Positions 1 to 7,220 of a stretch of DNA of 64,000 nt are shown one piece after another. Position 1 is the stretch's first letter. Each line of letters opens with the position of its first letter. Source of the DNA: Buttiauxella sp. A111 (lineage in GTDB: Bacteria > Pseudomonadota > Gammaproteobacteria > Enterobacterales > Enterobacteriaceae); assembly GCF_014189855.1 (NCBI RefSeq), contig NZ_BJFN01000001.1, positions 124,001-188,000 of the forward strand, in the 5' to 3' direction. The position numbers were made by a program, and so were the translations under genes. A model generated the notes under the pieces. That model searched no databases. It was not told where the DNA came from and worked only from the letters and a program-made list of their open reading frames with translations.

Positions 1-364
1 TGTCGCATCCCAACGCAAGGGTTGCACCGGCACCGGCGGCAACACCGTTAACCGCGGCGATCACCGGTTTTGGCAGTTTTGCCAGGCGCTTAACCAGCGG
101 GTTATAGAAATTTTCCACCGACGCGCCTAAGTTCGGCGCAGCACCCGTCGGGTCGACGTTACGGTCGTTTAAGTCCTGCCCTGCACAAAATGCGCGTCCT
201 GCGCCCGTGATCAGCAGGCAACGGATGGAGTCATCACGCTCGGCCTGGGTCAAAACCTCAGCCAGCTGGCGGTGCATTTCATCGTTAAAACTGTTCAGGC
301 GTTCAGGGCGATTAAGCGTCAGCGTCATCACGCCGTGTTGCACATCGCTAAGAATGAAATTCAT
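1..364 (-). CDS. paaG: PaaG, ring-1,2-epoxyphenylacetyl-CoA isomerase (3' part cut off by window edge)
   Basis: Crotonase-fold enzyme that isomerises ring-1,2-epoxyphenylacetyl-CoA to the oxepin-CoA, the step between PaaABCE epoxidation and PaaZ ring opening. Only the first ~121 codons are in the window: it starts at an ATG at 362-364 and runs off the left edge. The translated N-terminus contains the crotonase signatures TLNRPERLNSFND, FCAGQDLNDR (oxyanion-hole region) and AVNGVAAGAGATLALGCD, matching E. coli PaaG closely. It follows paaF by 2 nt on the same strand, so it belongs to the paaABCDEFG... operon. paaH, I, J, K and the regulators paaX, paaY would be expected to the left of the window. 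Partial only because of the window boundary, not because of damage. Confidence 0.95.
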   Translation of the reverse strand, partial: MNFILSDVQHGVMTLTLNRPERLNSFNDEMHRQLAEVLTQAERDDSIRCLLITGAGRAFCAGQDLNDRNVDPTGAAPNLGASVENFYNPLVKRLAKLPKPVIAAVNGVAAGAGATLALGCD

Positions 365-366
365 GG

Positions 367-1134
367 TTATCGTCCTTTAAACGCAGCGGGTCGTTTTTCC
401 AGGAATGCGGCGATGCCTTCCTGCCGGTCTTCGGTCGCAGCCAATAGCGTGAAAAGCTGACGCTCTTGCTGCAAACCCTGTGTAAGTGAAATCTCGTGCG
501 CCTGGCGCAGCGCCATTTTTGCTGCCTGCAATGCCAACGGCGCATGTTGCGCGATGCGTGCCGCCAGTTTCTGGCTGTATTCCAGCGTTAGCGCAGCCGG
601 AGTGACCTCTGCAACCAGCCCCGCCTGTTGCGCCTGTGTTGCGCTAATCGCTTCACCGGTCAACACCATGCGGTAAGCCAGGGCTTTCCCGACGCTACGA
701 ATCAGACGCTGCGTGCCGCCAGCGCCCGGCATAATGCCCAGCGTGATTTCCGGCAATCCGAAACTGGCGTTATCCCCTGCCAGCACGATGTCGCAAAGCA
801 TGGCCAGCTCGCAGCCAGCTCCTAACGCATAACCGTTGACGGCTGCCAGCAAAGGCTTAGGGAATCGTTCGATGCGCGCCCAAAGTTGTGGGCGCGGGTC
901 GTTTAAGGTAGCGGGCATATCACGGCTGGCCATCTCTTTGAGATCGGCTCCGGCGGCGAAAAACCGTGCATTACCGGTGATAACCACTGCACCAACGCTG
1001 TCGTCGTGTTGCGCTTTCTCAAGTGCCTGTGCAAGTTGCTCCAGCAGCGCGTTGTTCAAGGCATTGCGGGCTTCCGGGCGGTTTAGCGTCAGCGTCAGCA
1101 CTCGCTGTTTTTGGCTGCTTAACAGTTCGTTCAT
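367..1134 (-). CDS. paaF: PaaF, 2,3-dehydroadipyl-CoA hydratase
   Basis: Enoyl-CoA hydratase of the lower phenylacetate pathway, hydrating 2,3-dehydroadipyl-CoA to 3-hydroxyadipyl-CoA in the cytosol. 255 aa, the family length. Crotonase motifs are present: FFAAGADLKEM near residues 58-68, AVNGYALGAGCELAMLCDI near 98-116 and GLPEITLGIMPGAGGTQR near 126-143; Glu109 and Glu129 occupy the positions of the catalytic Glu pair of enoyl-CoA hydratases. The start is placed at the ATG ending at 1134, which overlaps the paaE stop (TGATG); an in-frame GTG one codon earlier is a less likely start. Translationally coupled to paaE and followed 2 nt later by paaG. Confidence 0.95.
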   Translation of the reverse strand: MNELLSSQKQRVLTLTLNRPEARNALNNALLEQLAQALEKAQHDDSVGAVVITGNARFFAAGADLKEMASRDMPATLNDPRPQLWARIERFPKPLLAAVNGYALGAGCELAMLCDIVLAGDNASFGLPEITLGIMPGAGGTQRLIRSVGKALAYRMVLTGEAISATQAQQAGLVAEVTPAALTLEYSQKLAARIAQHAPLALQAAKMALRQAHEISLTQGLQQERQLFTLLAATEDRQEGIAAFLEKRPAAFKGR

Positions 1135-2201
1135 CACAACCCCTGCGCGTCAAAGTCGATCACGACGTTGTCGCCTTTTGGCAGTGCCTGGCAACTCAAG
1201 ATGTAACCCGCCGCCAGTTGATCCGGCTCGAGGCTGTAATTGACGCCCATCTCCACTTCACCGCTCACCACTTTGCAGCGGCAAGTGGCGCACACGCCGC
1301 CTTTACAGGCGTAGGGAAGATCCGCGCCCTGGCGCAAGGCTGCGTCGAGGATGCTTTCGTCGTGGGAGTCGAGCGTAATTTTGCGGTCGCGCCCGTCCTG
1401 GCGCAGCGTTACCACTTTTCCGGCGGCCTGCTCGCGGCTTTTACGGCTCGGTGCGGTGCCTGGCGTGTTGAAGTGTTCGATGAAAATGTTTTGTTGGGCG
1501 ACACCCATTTCCAGCAGCGCGGCTTCGGTTTCCAGCATCATGCTCTGTGGCCCACAGATGAAGGTCCGATCAAAGCCTTTTACATCCAGCAGATGGTCAC
1601 CCAGCGCCTTGATTTTCGCGCCGTCAAGCCGCCCGCTGAGCAGTTCGCTTTCCTGTACTTCCTGGCTAAACAGGTAAATAAGTTGCAGACGCTGCGGGTA
1701 GCGATCTTTCAGATCGGCAAGGGCGGTGCGGAACATCATGCTGCGACTGCTACGGTTGCCGTAAACCAGTGTCACGCGGCTATTGGGTTCGGTAGCCAGT
1801 GTTGCGCTGACGATGGCGAGCATTGGGGTGATGCCAGAGCCGACCGCCAGTGCTAAATAGTTGCCGGTGGTTTCCGGTTGCGGTTGGTAACCAAATGTTC
1901 CCTGCGGGATCATCACGTCCATCGCCACGCCCGCCACCAGGTCGGTGACGGCGTACTGCGAAAAACGCCCACCTTCAATGGCTTTCACCGCCACGCAAAT
2001 TTCACCCGGTTGTTCGGCGCGGCAAATGGAGTAACAACGGCGCAATTCTTCACCGCCCAGACGCGTTTTCAGAGTCAAATGCTGGCCGGGTTTGAACGCA
2101 TAATGTGTCTGCAAATCCGCAGGCACTTCAAACGTGATGGCAACCGCTTCAGGAGTTTCCTGCTCAATGCGCGCCACTTTTAGCGAATGGAACGTCGTCA
2201 T
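1134..2201 (-). CDS. paaE: PaaE, reductase subunit of phenylacetyl-CoA 1,2-epoxidase
   Basis: Class IA-like reductase passing electrons from NAD(P)H through FAD and a 2Fe-2S cluster to the PaaA di-iron centre. 355 aa. The N-terminal half carries the flavin-binding RRCYSIC and the nucleotide-binding GSGITPMLAI segments; the C-terminal ~90 residues form a plant-type ferredoxin domain with cluster ligands Cys299, Cys304, Cys307 and Cys337 (YACKGGVCATC...LSCQA). The open frame extends 13 codons upstream, but the ATG at 2199-2201 (MTTFHSL) matches the E. coli N-terminus and is chosen. Overlaps paaF at TGATG; 7 nt after paaD. Confidence 0.96.
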   Translation of the reverse strand: MTTFHSLKVARIEQETPEAVAITFEVPADLQTHYAFKPGQHLTLKTRLGGEELRRCYSICRAEQPGEICVAVKAIEGGRFSQYAVTDLVAGVAMDVMIPQGTFGYQPQPETTGNYLALAVGSGITPMLAIVSATLATEPNSRVTLVYGNRSSRSMMFRTALADLKDRYPQRLQLIYLFSQEVQESELLSGRLDGAKIKALGDHLLDVKGFDRTFICGPQSMMLETEAALLEMGVAQQNIFIEHFNTPGTAPSRKSREQAAGKVVTLRQDGRDRKITLDSHDESILDAALRQGADLPYACKGGVCATCRCKVVSGEVEMGVNYSLEPDQLAAGYILSCQALPKGDNVVIDFDAQGL

Positions 2202-2208
2202 GGCAACC

Positions 2209-2709
2209 TCAAATACATTTAAAGTAATCAAAGGGTTCACGGCAGCTATCGCAGCGATATAACGCTTTGCAGGCAGTGGAACCGAATTCGCTAATCAGCG
2301 AGGTATGTAAACTGCCGCAGCGCGGGCAACTGACGTCCACGGCGGCTGATGTGGCGTGGCATGCGTGTCCTTGTGGCGGGCTGATGCCGTATTCACGCAA
2401 ACGTGTTTTGGCCGCAGGAGTCATCCAGTCGGTGGTCCACGCGGGGTGCAGCATCTGCTCGATGTGCACCGGATGCAGGTCGGCCTGATCCATCGCTTCG
2501 CGAATCGCCTTAAGCAGAAACTCGGTGGCCGGGCAGCCGGAATAGGTCGGCGTGAAACCAATGTGCCAACCGTCATCACGATGGTGAACACTGCGCACCA
2601 TGCCAAGGTCAGTGATGGTCAGCACCGGGATTTCCGGATCGCTGATTTGCCCGAGAATGCGCCATACCTCGCGGACTTGTGCCGGTTCAACCACATCGAG
2701 AGTTTGCAT
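2209..2709 (-). CDS. paaD: PaaD, maturation factor of the PaaABCE monooxygenase
   Basis: MIP18/DUF59-type protein thought to help assemble iron-sulfur or metal centres of the phenylacetyl-CoA epoxidase. 166 aa from the ATG at 2707-2709 (MQTLDVVEP). The N-terminal half holds the family signature DPEIPVLTITDLGMVR and GCPATE; the C-terminus has a zinc-ribbon-like set of cysteines (CPRCGS, ACKALYRCDSC). A longer frame reaches into paaC, but its extra N-terminus is out-of-frame paaC sequence and is rejected. Lies 10 nt after paaC in the operon. Confidence 0.95.
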   Translation of the reverse strand: MQTLDVVEPAQVREVWRILGQISDPEIPVLTITDLGMVRSVHHRDDGWHIGFTPTYSGCPATEFLLKAIREAMDQADLHPVHIEQMLHPAWTTDWMTPAAKTRLREYGISPPQGHACHATSAAVDVSCPRCGSLHTSLISEFGSTACKALYRCDSCREPFDYFKCI

Positions 2710-2719
2710 CTTTACCTCA

Positions 2720-3475
2720 CTACCACTGCTGATTAGGGTAAGCGCGTTGCAGATACTGCATTTCCGCCAGTAACGGGCCGAGATGCTCGGTGTGCAGCCC
2801 CTGCTTTCCGCCCGTGCGATATTGCGCTTCCTGTGGTTTGACGAGTGTGGCCTCCAGCAGAGCGCCGAAGACTTCCGCCTCCCACGTCGCACGCAGCGTG
2901 CGTGGGTCGACGGCGATACCTTGCTGCGCAAGGTTAATTTCCAGCTCGTCGGCCACAAACATTTCGCCGCTAAAACGCCACAGTTTGTTCAGTGATTGCT
3001 GCATTTTCTGCTGAGAGAATTCCGTACCGTTGCCTAAGCGCACCAACCAGCCACGGCTGAATCGCAGGTGATAACGCACTTCTTTAATCGCTTTCGCGGC
3101 AATGGCGGCAAGTTGGGTATCGCGGCTCTGCGCCAGGCGCTCAAACAGCGCCACATGCCAGGCATCCAGCAGATACTGGCGCATCAACGTGTCGGCAAAG
3201 TCGCCGTTCGGTTGTTCTGCCAGTAAGACATTGCAGTACTGACGTTCGTCGCGACCAAATGCCAGTTTGTCTTCATCAAGCGCTTCGCCCTGAAGTTCAG
3301 CGGCATAGGTCAGGAAATTGCGCGCCTGGCCGAGTAAGTCCAGACCGATGTTGGCTAACGCCAGGTCAATCTCTAACTCCGGCGCGTGTCCGCACCAGCC
3401 CGTTAAGCGTTGGGCCAGCACCAGACAGGTATCGCCGATGCGCAAGGTGTAGGTGGTTAATGGGGAATAAGTCAT
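2720..3475 (-). CDS. paaC: PaaC, structural subunit of phenylacetyl-CoA 1,2-epoxidase
   Basis: Catalytically inactive paralogue of PaaA that forms the structural heterodimer with it and helps bind CoA. 251 aa from the ATG at 3473-3475 (MTYSPLTTYT). Highly conserved family blocks such as GHAPELEIDLALANIGLD, LLGQARNFLTYAAEL and KAIKEVRYHLRFSRGW are visible, and the C-terminus GLHTEHLGPLLAEMQYLQR matches E. coli. Starts 8 nt downstream of the paaB stop codon. Confidence 0.95.
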   Translation of the reverse strand: MTYSPLTTYTLRIGDTCLVLAQRLTGWCGHAPELEIDLALANIGLDLLGQARNFLTYAAELQGEALDEDKLAFGRDERQYCNVLLAEQPNGDFADTLMRQYLLDAWHVALFERLAQSRDTQLAAIAAKAIKEVRYHLRFSRGWLVRLGNGTEFSQQKMQQSLNKLWRFSGEMFVADELEINLAQQGIAVDPRTLRATWEAEVFGALLEATLVKPQEAQYRTGGKQGLHTEHLGPLLAEMQYLQRAYPNQQW

Positions 3476-3483
3476 TTCGCGCC

Positions 3484-3771
3484 TCACATGTGCTCGATGC
3501 CATCAGGGATGGTGTAAAACGTGGGGTGGCGATAAATTTTGCTTTCCGCAGGATCAAAAAACGCACCACGTTCTTCTGGTTGTGACGCGACGATCTCACT
3601 CGCCTTCACCACCCAAATTGAGCAGCCTTCAGATCGGCGGGTGTAGGCATCGCGGGCGTTTTCCAGTGCCATTTGTTCATCAGCGGCGTGCAAGCTGCCA
3701 ACGTGACGATGCGACAAACCCTGTTTGCTTCGGATAAACACTTCATATAACGGCCAGTGAACATTGCTCAT
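3484..3771 (-). CDS. paaB: PaaB, small subunit of phenylacetyl-CoA 1,2-epoxidase
   Basis: Small subunit needed to bridge the PaaAC heterodimer and the PaaE reductase. 95 aa, the same length as E. coli PaaB and nearly identical to it over SHRHVGSLHAADEQMALEN and RRSEGCSIWVVKASEIVAS. The start is the ATG at 3769-3771 (MSNVHWPLYEVF) preceded by a clear AAGGAG; the longer open frame would overlap paaA out of frame. Follows paaA by 11 nt. Confidence 0.96.
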   Translation of the reverse strand: MSNVHWPLYEVFIRSKQGLSHRHVGSLHAADEQMALENARDAYTRRSEGCSIWVVKASEIVASQPEERGAFFDPAESKIYRHPTFYTIPDGIEHM

Positions 3772-3782
3772 AAAATTCTCCT

Positions 3783-4712
3783 TCAGGCGACAGTGCGGGC
3801 GTGTTGTTTTTCGGCGTAAGCAAGGGCGGCTTCTCGTACCCACGTGCCCTCTTCCCAGGCTTTGCGTTTGGCGGCCAGTCGCTCTTCGTTGCACAGCCCG
3901 CGTCCTGCAATCACTTCATTAAATTCGTGCCAGTCAATTTCACTGAACTCGTAATGTCCGGTGGCGTCGTTCCAGTGCAGGCCTTCGTCCGGCACCGTCA
4001 TGCCGAGCATTTCGACTTGCGGTACGGTGTTGTCCACAAAGCGCTGACGCAGTTCGTCATTGCCAAAACGTTTGATTTTCCAGGCAAGGCTCTGGGCGCT
4101 GTTTGGCGAGTTGTCATCGTTCGGGCCAAACATCATCAATGCAGGCCACCAGAAACGGTTGATGGCGTCTTGCAACATCTGACGCTGCTCTTCGCTGCCT
4201 TCAGCCAGTACAGTGCAAGCTTCAAAACCCTGGCGCTGATGGAAACTCTCTTCTTTGCAAATTTTCACCATCGCACGGGCATACGGGCCGTAGGAGGTGC
4301 GGCACAGAGCGACCTGATTAACGATCGCCGCGCCATCAACCAGCCAGCCGATCACGCCAATATCGGCCCAGTTCAGCGTGGGATAATTGAAAATGGAGGA
4401 GTATTTCATCTTGCCGTCGAGCATCTTCTGGTAGATGTCTTCACGTGCGCAGCCCAGCGTCTCCGCCGCGCTATACAGATAAAGCCCATGTCCGGCTTCG
4501 TCTTGCACCTTCGCTAACAAAATAGCTTTGCGCTTCAGGCTTGGGGCGCGGGTCAGCCAGTTGCCTTCCGGCAGCATGCCAACGATCTCGGAATGGGCGT
4601 GTTGCCCAATCTGGCGGATCAGCGTTTTGCGGTATTCATCAGGCATCCAGTCCTGCGGTTCGATAGCAATTTCCTGTGCGATTCGCTCATCAAAGCGGTG
4701 TTGTTCAGTCAC
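3783..4712 (-). CDS. paaA: PaaA, catalytic subunit of phenylacetyl-CoA 1,2-epoxidase
   Basis: Di-iron bacterial multicomponent monooxygenase subunit that epoxidises the aromatic ring of phenylacetyl-CoA. 309 aa, same length as in E. coli. Carboxylate-bridged di-iron signatures are visible: [13 protein letters not shown] (ExxH, about residues 68-80) and [13 protein letters not shown] (second ExxH). The start codon is GTG at 4710-4712, preceded by AAGGTGA; the nearby ATG at 4714-4716 is out of frame. First gene of the paaABCDEFG operon, divergent from paaZ. Regulation by CRP and PaaX is likely from sites listed in the 286-bp divergent region. Confidence 0.96.
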   Translation of the reverse strand: MTEQHRFDERIAQEIAIEPQDWMPDEYRKTLIRQIGQHAHSEIVGMLPEGNWLTRAPSLKRKAILLAKVQDEAGHGLYLYSAAETLGCAREDIYQKMLDGKMKYSSIFNYPTLNWADIGVIGWLVDGAAIVNQVALCRTSYGPYARAMVKICKEESFHQRQGFEACTVLAEGSEEQRQMLQDAINRFWWPALMMFGPNDDNSPNSAQSLAWKIKRFGNDELRQRFVDNTVPQVEMLGMTVPDEGLHWNDATGHYEFSEIDWHEFNEVIAGRGLCNEERLAAKRKAWEEGTWVREAALAYAEKQHARTVA

Positions 4713-4722
4713 GTCATCACCT

Positions 4723-4737
4723 TTTATGATTCAAAAT
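4723..4737 (+). promoter_or_regulatory. PaaX-like operator, paaA-proximal
   Basis: TTTATGATTCAAAAT agrees with the first ten positions of the PaaX motif as I remember it from E. coli (WWTRTGATTCGCGTT). It lies 10 nt upstream of the paaA start. On the other strand, 4759-4766 (GCGAATCA, i.e. TGATTCGC) repeats the motif core. A near copy occurs beside paaZ at 4940-4954. Phenylacetyl-CoA would relieve repression. Inferred by motif only. Confidence 0.55.
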
Positions 4738-4823
4738 AGATTCGATAATTGCGATTATGCGAATCACTTGATGATTAAAAGTTACAGATAAGTTAATCAA
4801 AACACCAAAATTAACACATACAC

Positions 4824-4843
4824 TTTGTGAGCATTATCACGAT
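4824..4843. promoter_or_regulatory. CRP binding site in the paaA-paaZ divergent region
   Basis: TTTGTGAGCATTATCACGAT contains TGTGA-N6-TCACG, one base from the ideal CRP dyad TGTGA-N6-TCACA. It sits near the middle of the divergent promoter region, as expected for catabolite control of both paaZ and paaA promoters. Motif evidence only. Confidence 0.65.
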
Positions 4844-4939
4844 AAATTTTAAATAATTCATATTATTCATATATATAACAAAACATCGAAAATCACGCGT
4901 AATCACATTGTTAATATATTATTAAATTACATCTTGATT

Positions 4940-4954
4940 TTTATGATTCACAAA
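4940..4954 (+). promoter_or_regulatory. PaaX-like operator, paaZ-proximal
   Basis: TTTATGATTCACAAA matches the PaaX motif (remembered as WWTRTGATTCGCGTT) at the ten leading positions and at the C of position 12. It lies 44 nt before the paaZ start and repeats the paaA-proximal copy at 4723-4737 in the same orientation. A weaker reverse-strand relative (ATGTGATTACGCG) lies around 4892-4908. Confidence 0.5.
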
Positions 4955-4998
4955 CCAACCATTGAGGCAATTAAACGTAATGCTTAACGGGGTGTGAG

Positions 4999-7044
4999 AT
5001 GCAACAGTTAACAAGCTATCTGTCTGGTCAGTGGGTGATGGGTCACGGCAAAGAACGCACGATAAATCATGCAATTAGCGGCGAAGCGTTGTACCAGGTG
5101 ACTAGCGAAGGGCTGGATATGGCGCAGGCGCGCCGTTACGCCATCGACAACGGCGGCACCGCATTACGCTCAATGACCTTTGTTCAACGCGCCGCAATGC
5201 TCAAAGCAGTCGCAAAACATCTGTTGGCAAACAAAGAGTCGTTTTACGCGATTTCATATCAGACCGGTGCAACGCGCGCGGATAGCTGGGTGGATATCGA
5301 GGGCGGTATCGGCACCCTGTTCGCCTACGCGGGCATGGGAAACCGCGAACTACCCGATGATGTGTTATGGCCAGAAGACGAAATGATCCCGCTATCTAAA
5401 CAAGGTGGATTTGCCGCCCGCCATGTGCTGACGTCGAAATCCGGCGTGGCGCTGCACATCAACGCGTTTAACTTCCCTTGCTGGGGAATGCTGGAAAAAC
5501 TGGCGCCTACGTGGCTTGCAGGGTTGCCTGCCATCATCAAGCCCGGCACCGCCAGCGCCCAATTGACTCAGGCAATGGTGAAGTCGATTGTTGATTCAGG
5601 GCTGGTGCCAGACGGCGCAATCAGCCTGATTTGCGGCGGCGTTGCTAACCTGTTTGATTTGCTCGACGAGCAGGATGTGGTGACGTTCACCGGTTCTGCA
5701 AACACCGGCCAGAAGTTACGTTGTCACCCCAATATTGTTGCCCGCTCAGTGCCCTTTACCATGGAAGCGGACTCCCTGAACTGTTGTGTGCTGGGGGAAG
5801 ATATCACGCCAGATCAGCCTGAATTTGCGCTGTTTATTCGTGAAGTGGTACGTGAAATGACGGCAAAAGCCGGGCAAAAATGTACCGCTATTCGCCGCAT
5901 CATCGTTCCTCAGGCGCAACTGGAAAACGTAACTCAAGCGTTGCAGGCAAAACTTGCCAAAATCCAGCCCGGCGACCCGGCCCAGGAAGGCGTGAAGATG
6001 GGGGCGCTGGTCAGTCTTGAGCAGCGTGATGATGTCCAGAGCAAAGTCCAGCAGCTGATTAACGCGGGGTGCAAAGTGGTGGTTGGTGGCGAAGCAGACA
6101 CCTCTCGCGCAGGCGCATTCTTCCCACCGACGCTGTTGCTGTGTCTCCAGCCGGATGAAACGCCTGCGGTTCATGAACTGGAAGCTTTCGGCCCGGTTGC
6201 CACCGTGATGCCTTATCTCAATGCGGAACATGCAATGTCACTTGCCCGTGCAGGCCAGGGTAGCCTTGCGGGGACGCTGGTGACGGCGAATGGCGATATT
6301 GCGCGCCAGTTTATTCTGGGTGCTGCCCGGGCGCATGGACGTATTCAGGTACTCAATCAGGAATCTTCCGTGGAATCTACCGGCCACGGCTCGCCACTGC
6401 CGATGTTGGTTCACGGTGGCCCTGGGCGTGCTGGAGGGGGTGAAGAACTGGGTGGCTTGCGTGCGGTGAAACATTACCTGCAACGCACGGCGATTCAGGG
6501 CAGCCCATCCATGCTGGCGGCGGTGAGCAAGCAATGGAGCTATGGTGCGGCGGTTAAAGAAGATGCCGTCCATCCGTTCCGTAAACAATTTGAAGATTTG
6601 CAGGTTGGCGAAAGCTTGCTGACGGCGCGTCGCACCATTACCGAAGCCGATATTGTCAATTTTGCCAACCTCAGTGGTGACCATTTCTATGCCCACGTCG
6701 ACAAAATCGGCGCGGCAGAATCGTTCTTTGGCGAGCGCGTAGCCCACGGCTATTTTGTGGTTTCTGCCGCAGCAGGCCTGTTTGTTGACCCGGGTGTAGG
6801 GCCTGTTATTGCCAACTACGGAATGGAGAACCTGCGCTTTATCGAACCGGTGAAAATTGGCGATACCCTGCAAGTCCGTCTGACCTGCAAGCGCAAAACG
6901 GCCAAATCCCAGAAAACGGCGGAAGATAAACCGGTCGGCGTCGTGGAATGGGCAGTGGACGTGCTGAACCAGGAAAACCAGTCTGTTGCGTTGTATTCCA
7001 TTTTGACGCTGGTTGCGCGTAAGAATGGGGATTTTGACGCTTAA
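4999..7044 (+). CDS. paaZ: PaaZ, bifunctional oxepin-CoA hydrolase / 3-oxo-5,6-dehydrosuberyl-CoA semialdehyde dehydrogenase
   Basis: Fusion enzyme that opens oxepin-CoA with its C-terminal hydratase domain and oxidises the reactive semialdehyde with its N-terminal aldehyde dehydrogenase domain. 681 aa, full length. ALDH features: [37 protein letters not shown] (general base Glu near 256) and [10 protein letters not shown] (nucleophile Cys near 295). The C-terminal ~150 residues are MaoC/R-hydratase-like, with [19 protein letters not shown] and [21 protein letters not shown] at 4999 with GGTGTGAG upstream. Divergent from paaA, followed by a hairpin and then tynA, the same order as in E. coli. 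Confidence 0.96.
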   Translation: MQQLTSYLSGQWVMGHGKERTINHAISGEALYQVTSEGLDMAQARRYAIDNGGTALRSMTFVQRAAMLKAVAKHLLANKESFYAISYQTGATRADSWVDIEGGIGTLFAYAGMGNRELPDDVLWPEDEMIPLSKQGGFAARHVLTSKSGVALHINAFNFPCWGMLEKLAPTWLAGLPAIIKPGTASAQLTQAMVKSIVDSGLVPDGAISLICGGVANLFDLLDEQDVVTFTGSANTGQKLRCHPNIVARSVPFTMEADSLNCCVLGEDITPDQPEFALFIREVVREMTAKAGQKCTAIRRIIVPQAQLENVTQALQAKLAKIQPGDPAQEGVKMGALVSLEQRDDVQSKVQQLINAGCKVVVGGEADTSRAGAFFPPTLLLCLQPDETPAVHELEAFGPVATVMPYLNAEHAMSLARAGQGSLAGTLVTANGDIARQFILGAARAHGRIQVLNQESSVESTGHGSPLPMLVHGGPGRAGGGEELGGLRAVKHYLQRTAIQGSPSMLAAVSKQWSYGAAVKEDAVHPFRKQFEDLQVGESLLTARRTITEADIVNFANLSGDHFYAHVDKIGAAESFFGERVAHGYFVVSAAAGLFVDPGVGPVIANYGMENLRFIEPVKIGDTLQVRLTCKRKTAKSQKTAEDKPVGVVEWAVDVLNQENQSVALYSILTLVARKNGDFDA

Positions 7045-7061
7045 TATTCCCCTCACCCCAA

Positions 7062-7087
7062 CCCTCTCCCAAAGGAGAGGGAGTTTT
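7062..7087 (+). terminator. Hairpin terminator after paaZ
   Basis: Perfect 8-bp stem CCCTCTCC / GGAGAGGG with a CAAA loop, followed by AGTTTT, 18 nt after the paaZ stop. The surrounding CCCTCACCCCAACCCTCTCC text is a type of intergenic repeat seen repeatedly in gammaproteobacterial genomes, so it may also be a dispersed repeat element. The T-run is short, so termination may be partial. Confidence 0.6.
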
Positions 7088-7220
7088 AACTAATTTGGCA
7101 AAGCCAACAAAGAAGTTGGCAAGCAGCACAATATATCTGGTCGCAGAAGTTGTTATGTTGAATTCATGCCCTTTTATAAACACACAACAATAAAACACAT
7201 CAGCCAAGAGTGAGAATTTC

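Noticed and set aside
1023-1856. 277-codon plus-strand open frame over paaE/paaF
   Set aside because: It is a shadow of the well-supported minus-strand paa genes; no family resemblance and composition typical of an antisense frame.
6238-7056. 272-codon minus-strand open frame over paaZ
   Set aside because: Antisense shadow of the PaaZ hydratase domain, rich in Arg/His/Phe and without a ribosome site.
7050-7087. Start of a CRISPR-like or REP array
   Set aside because: Only one hairpin copy is present with no spacer periodicity; it fits a terminator or single dispersed repeat.
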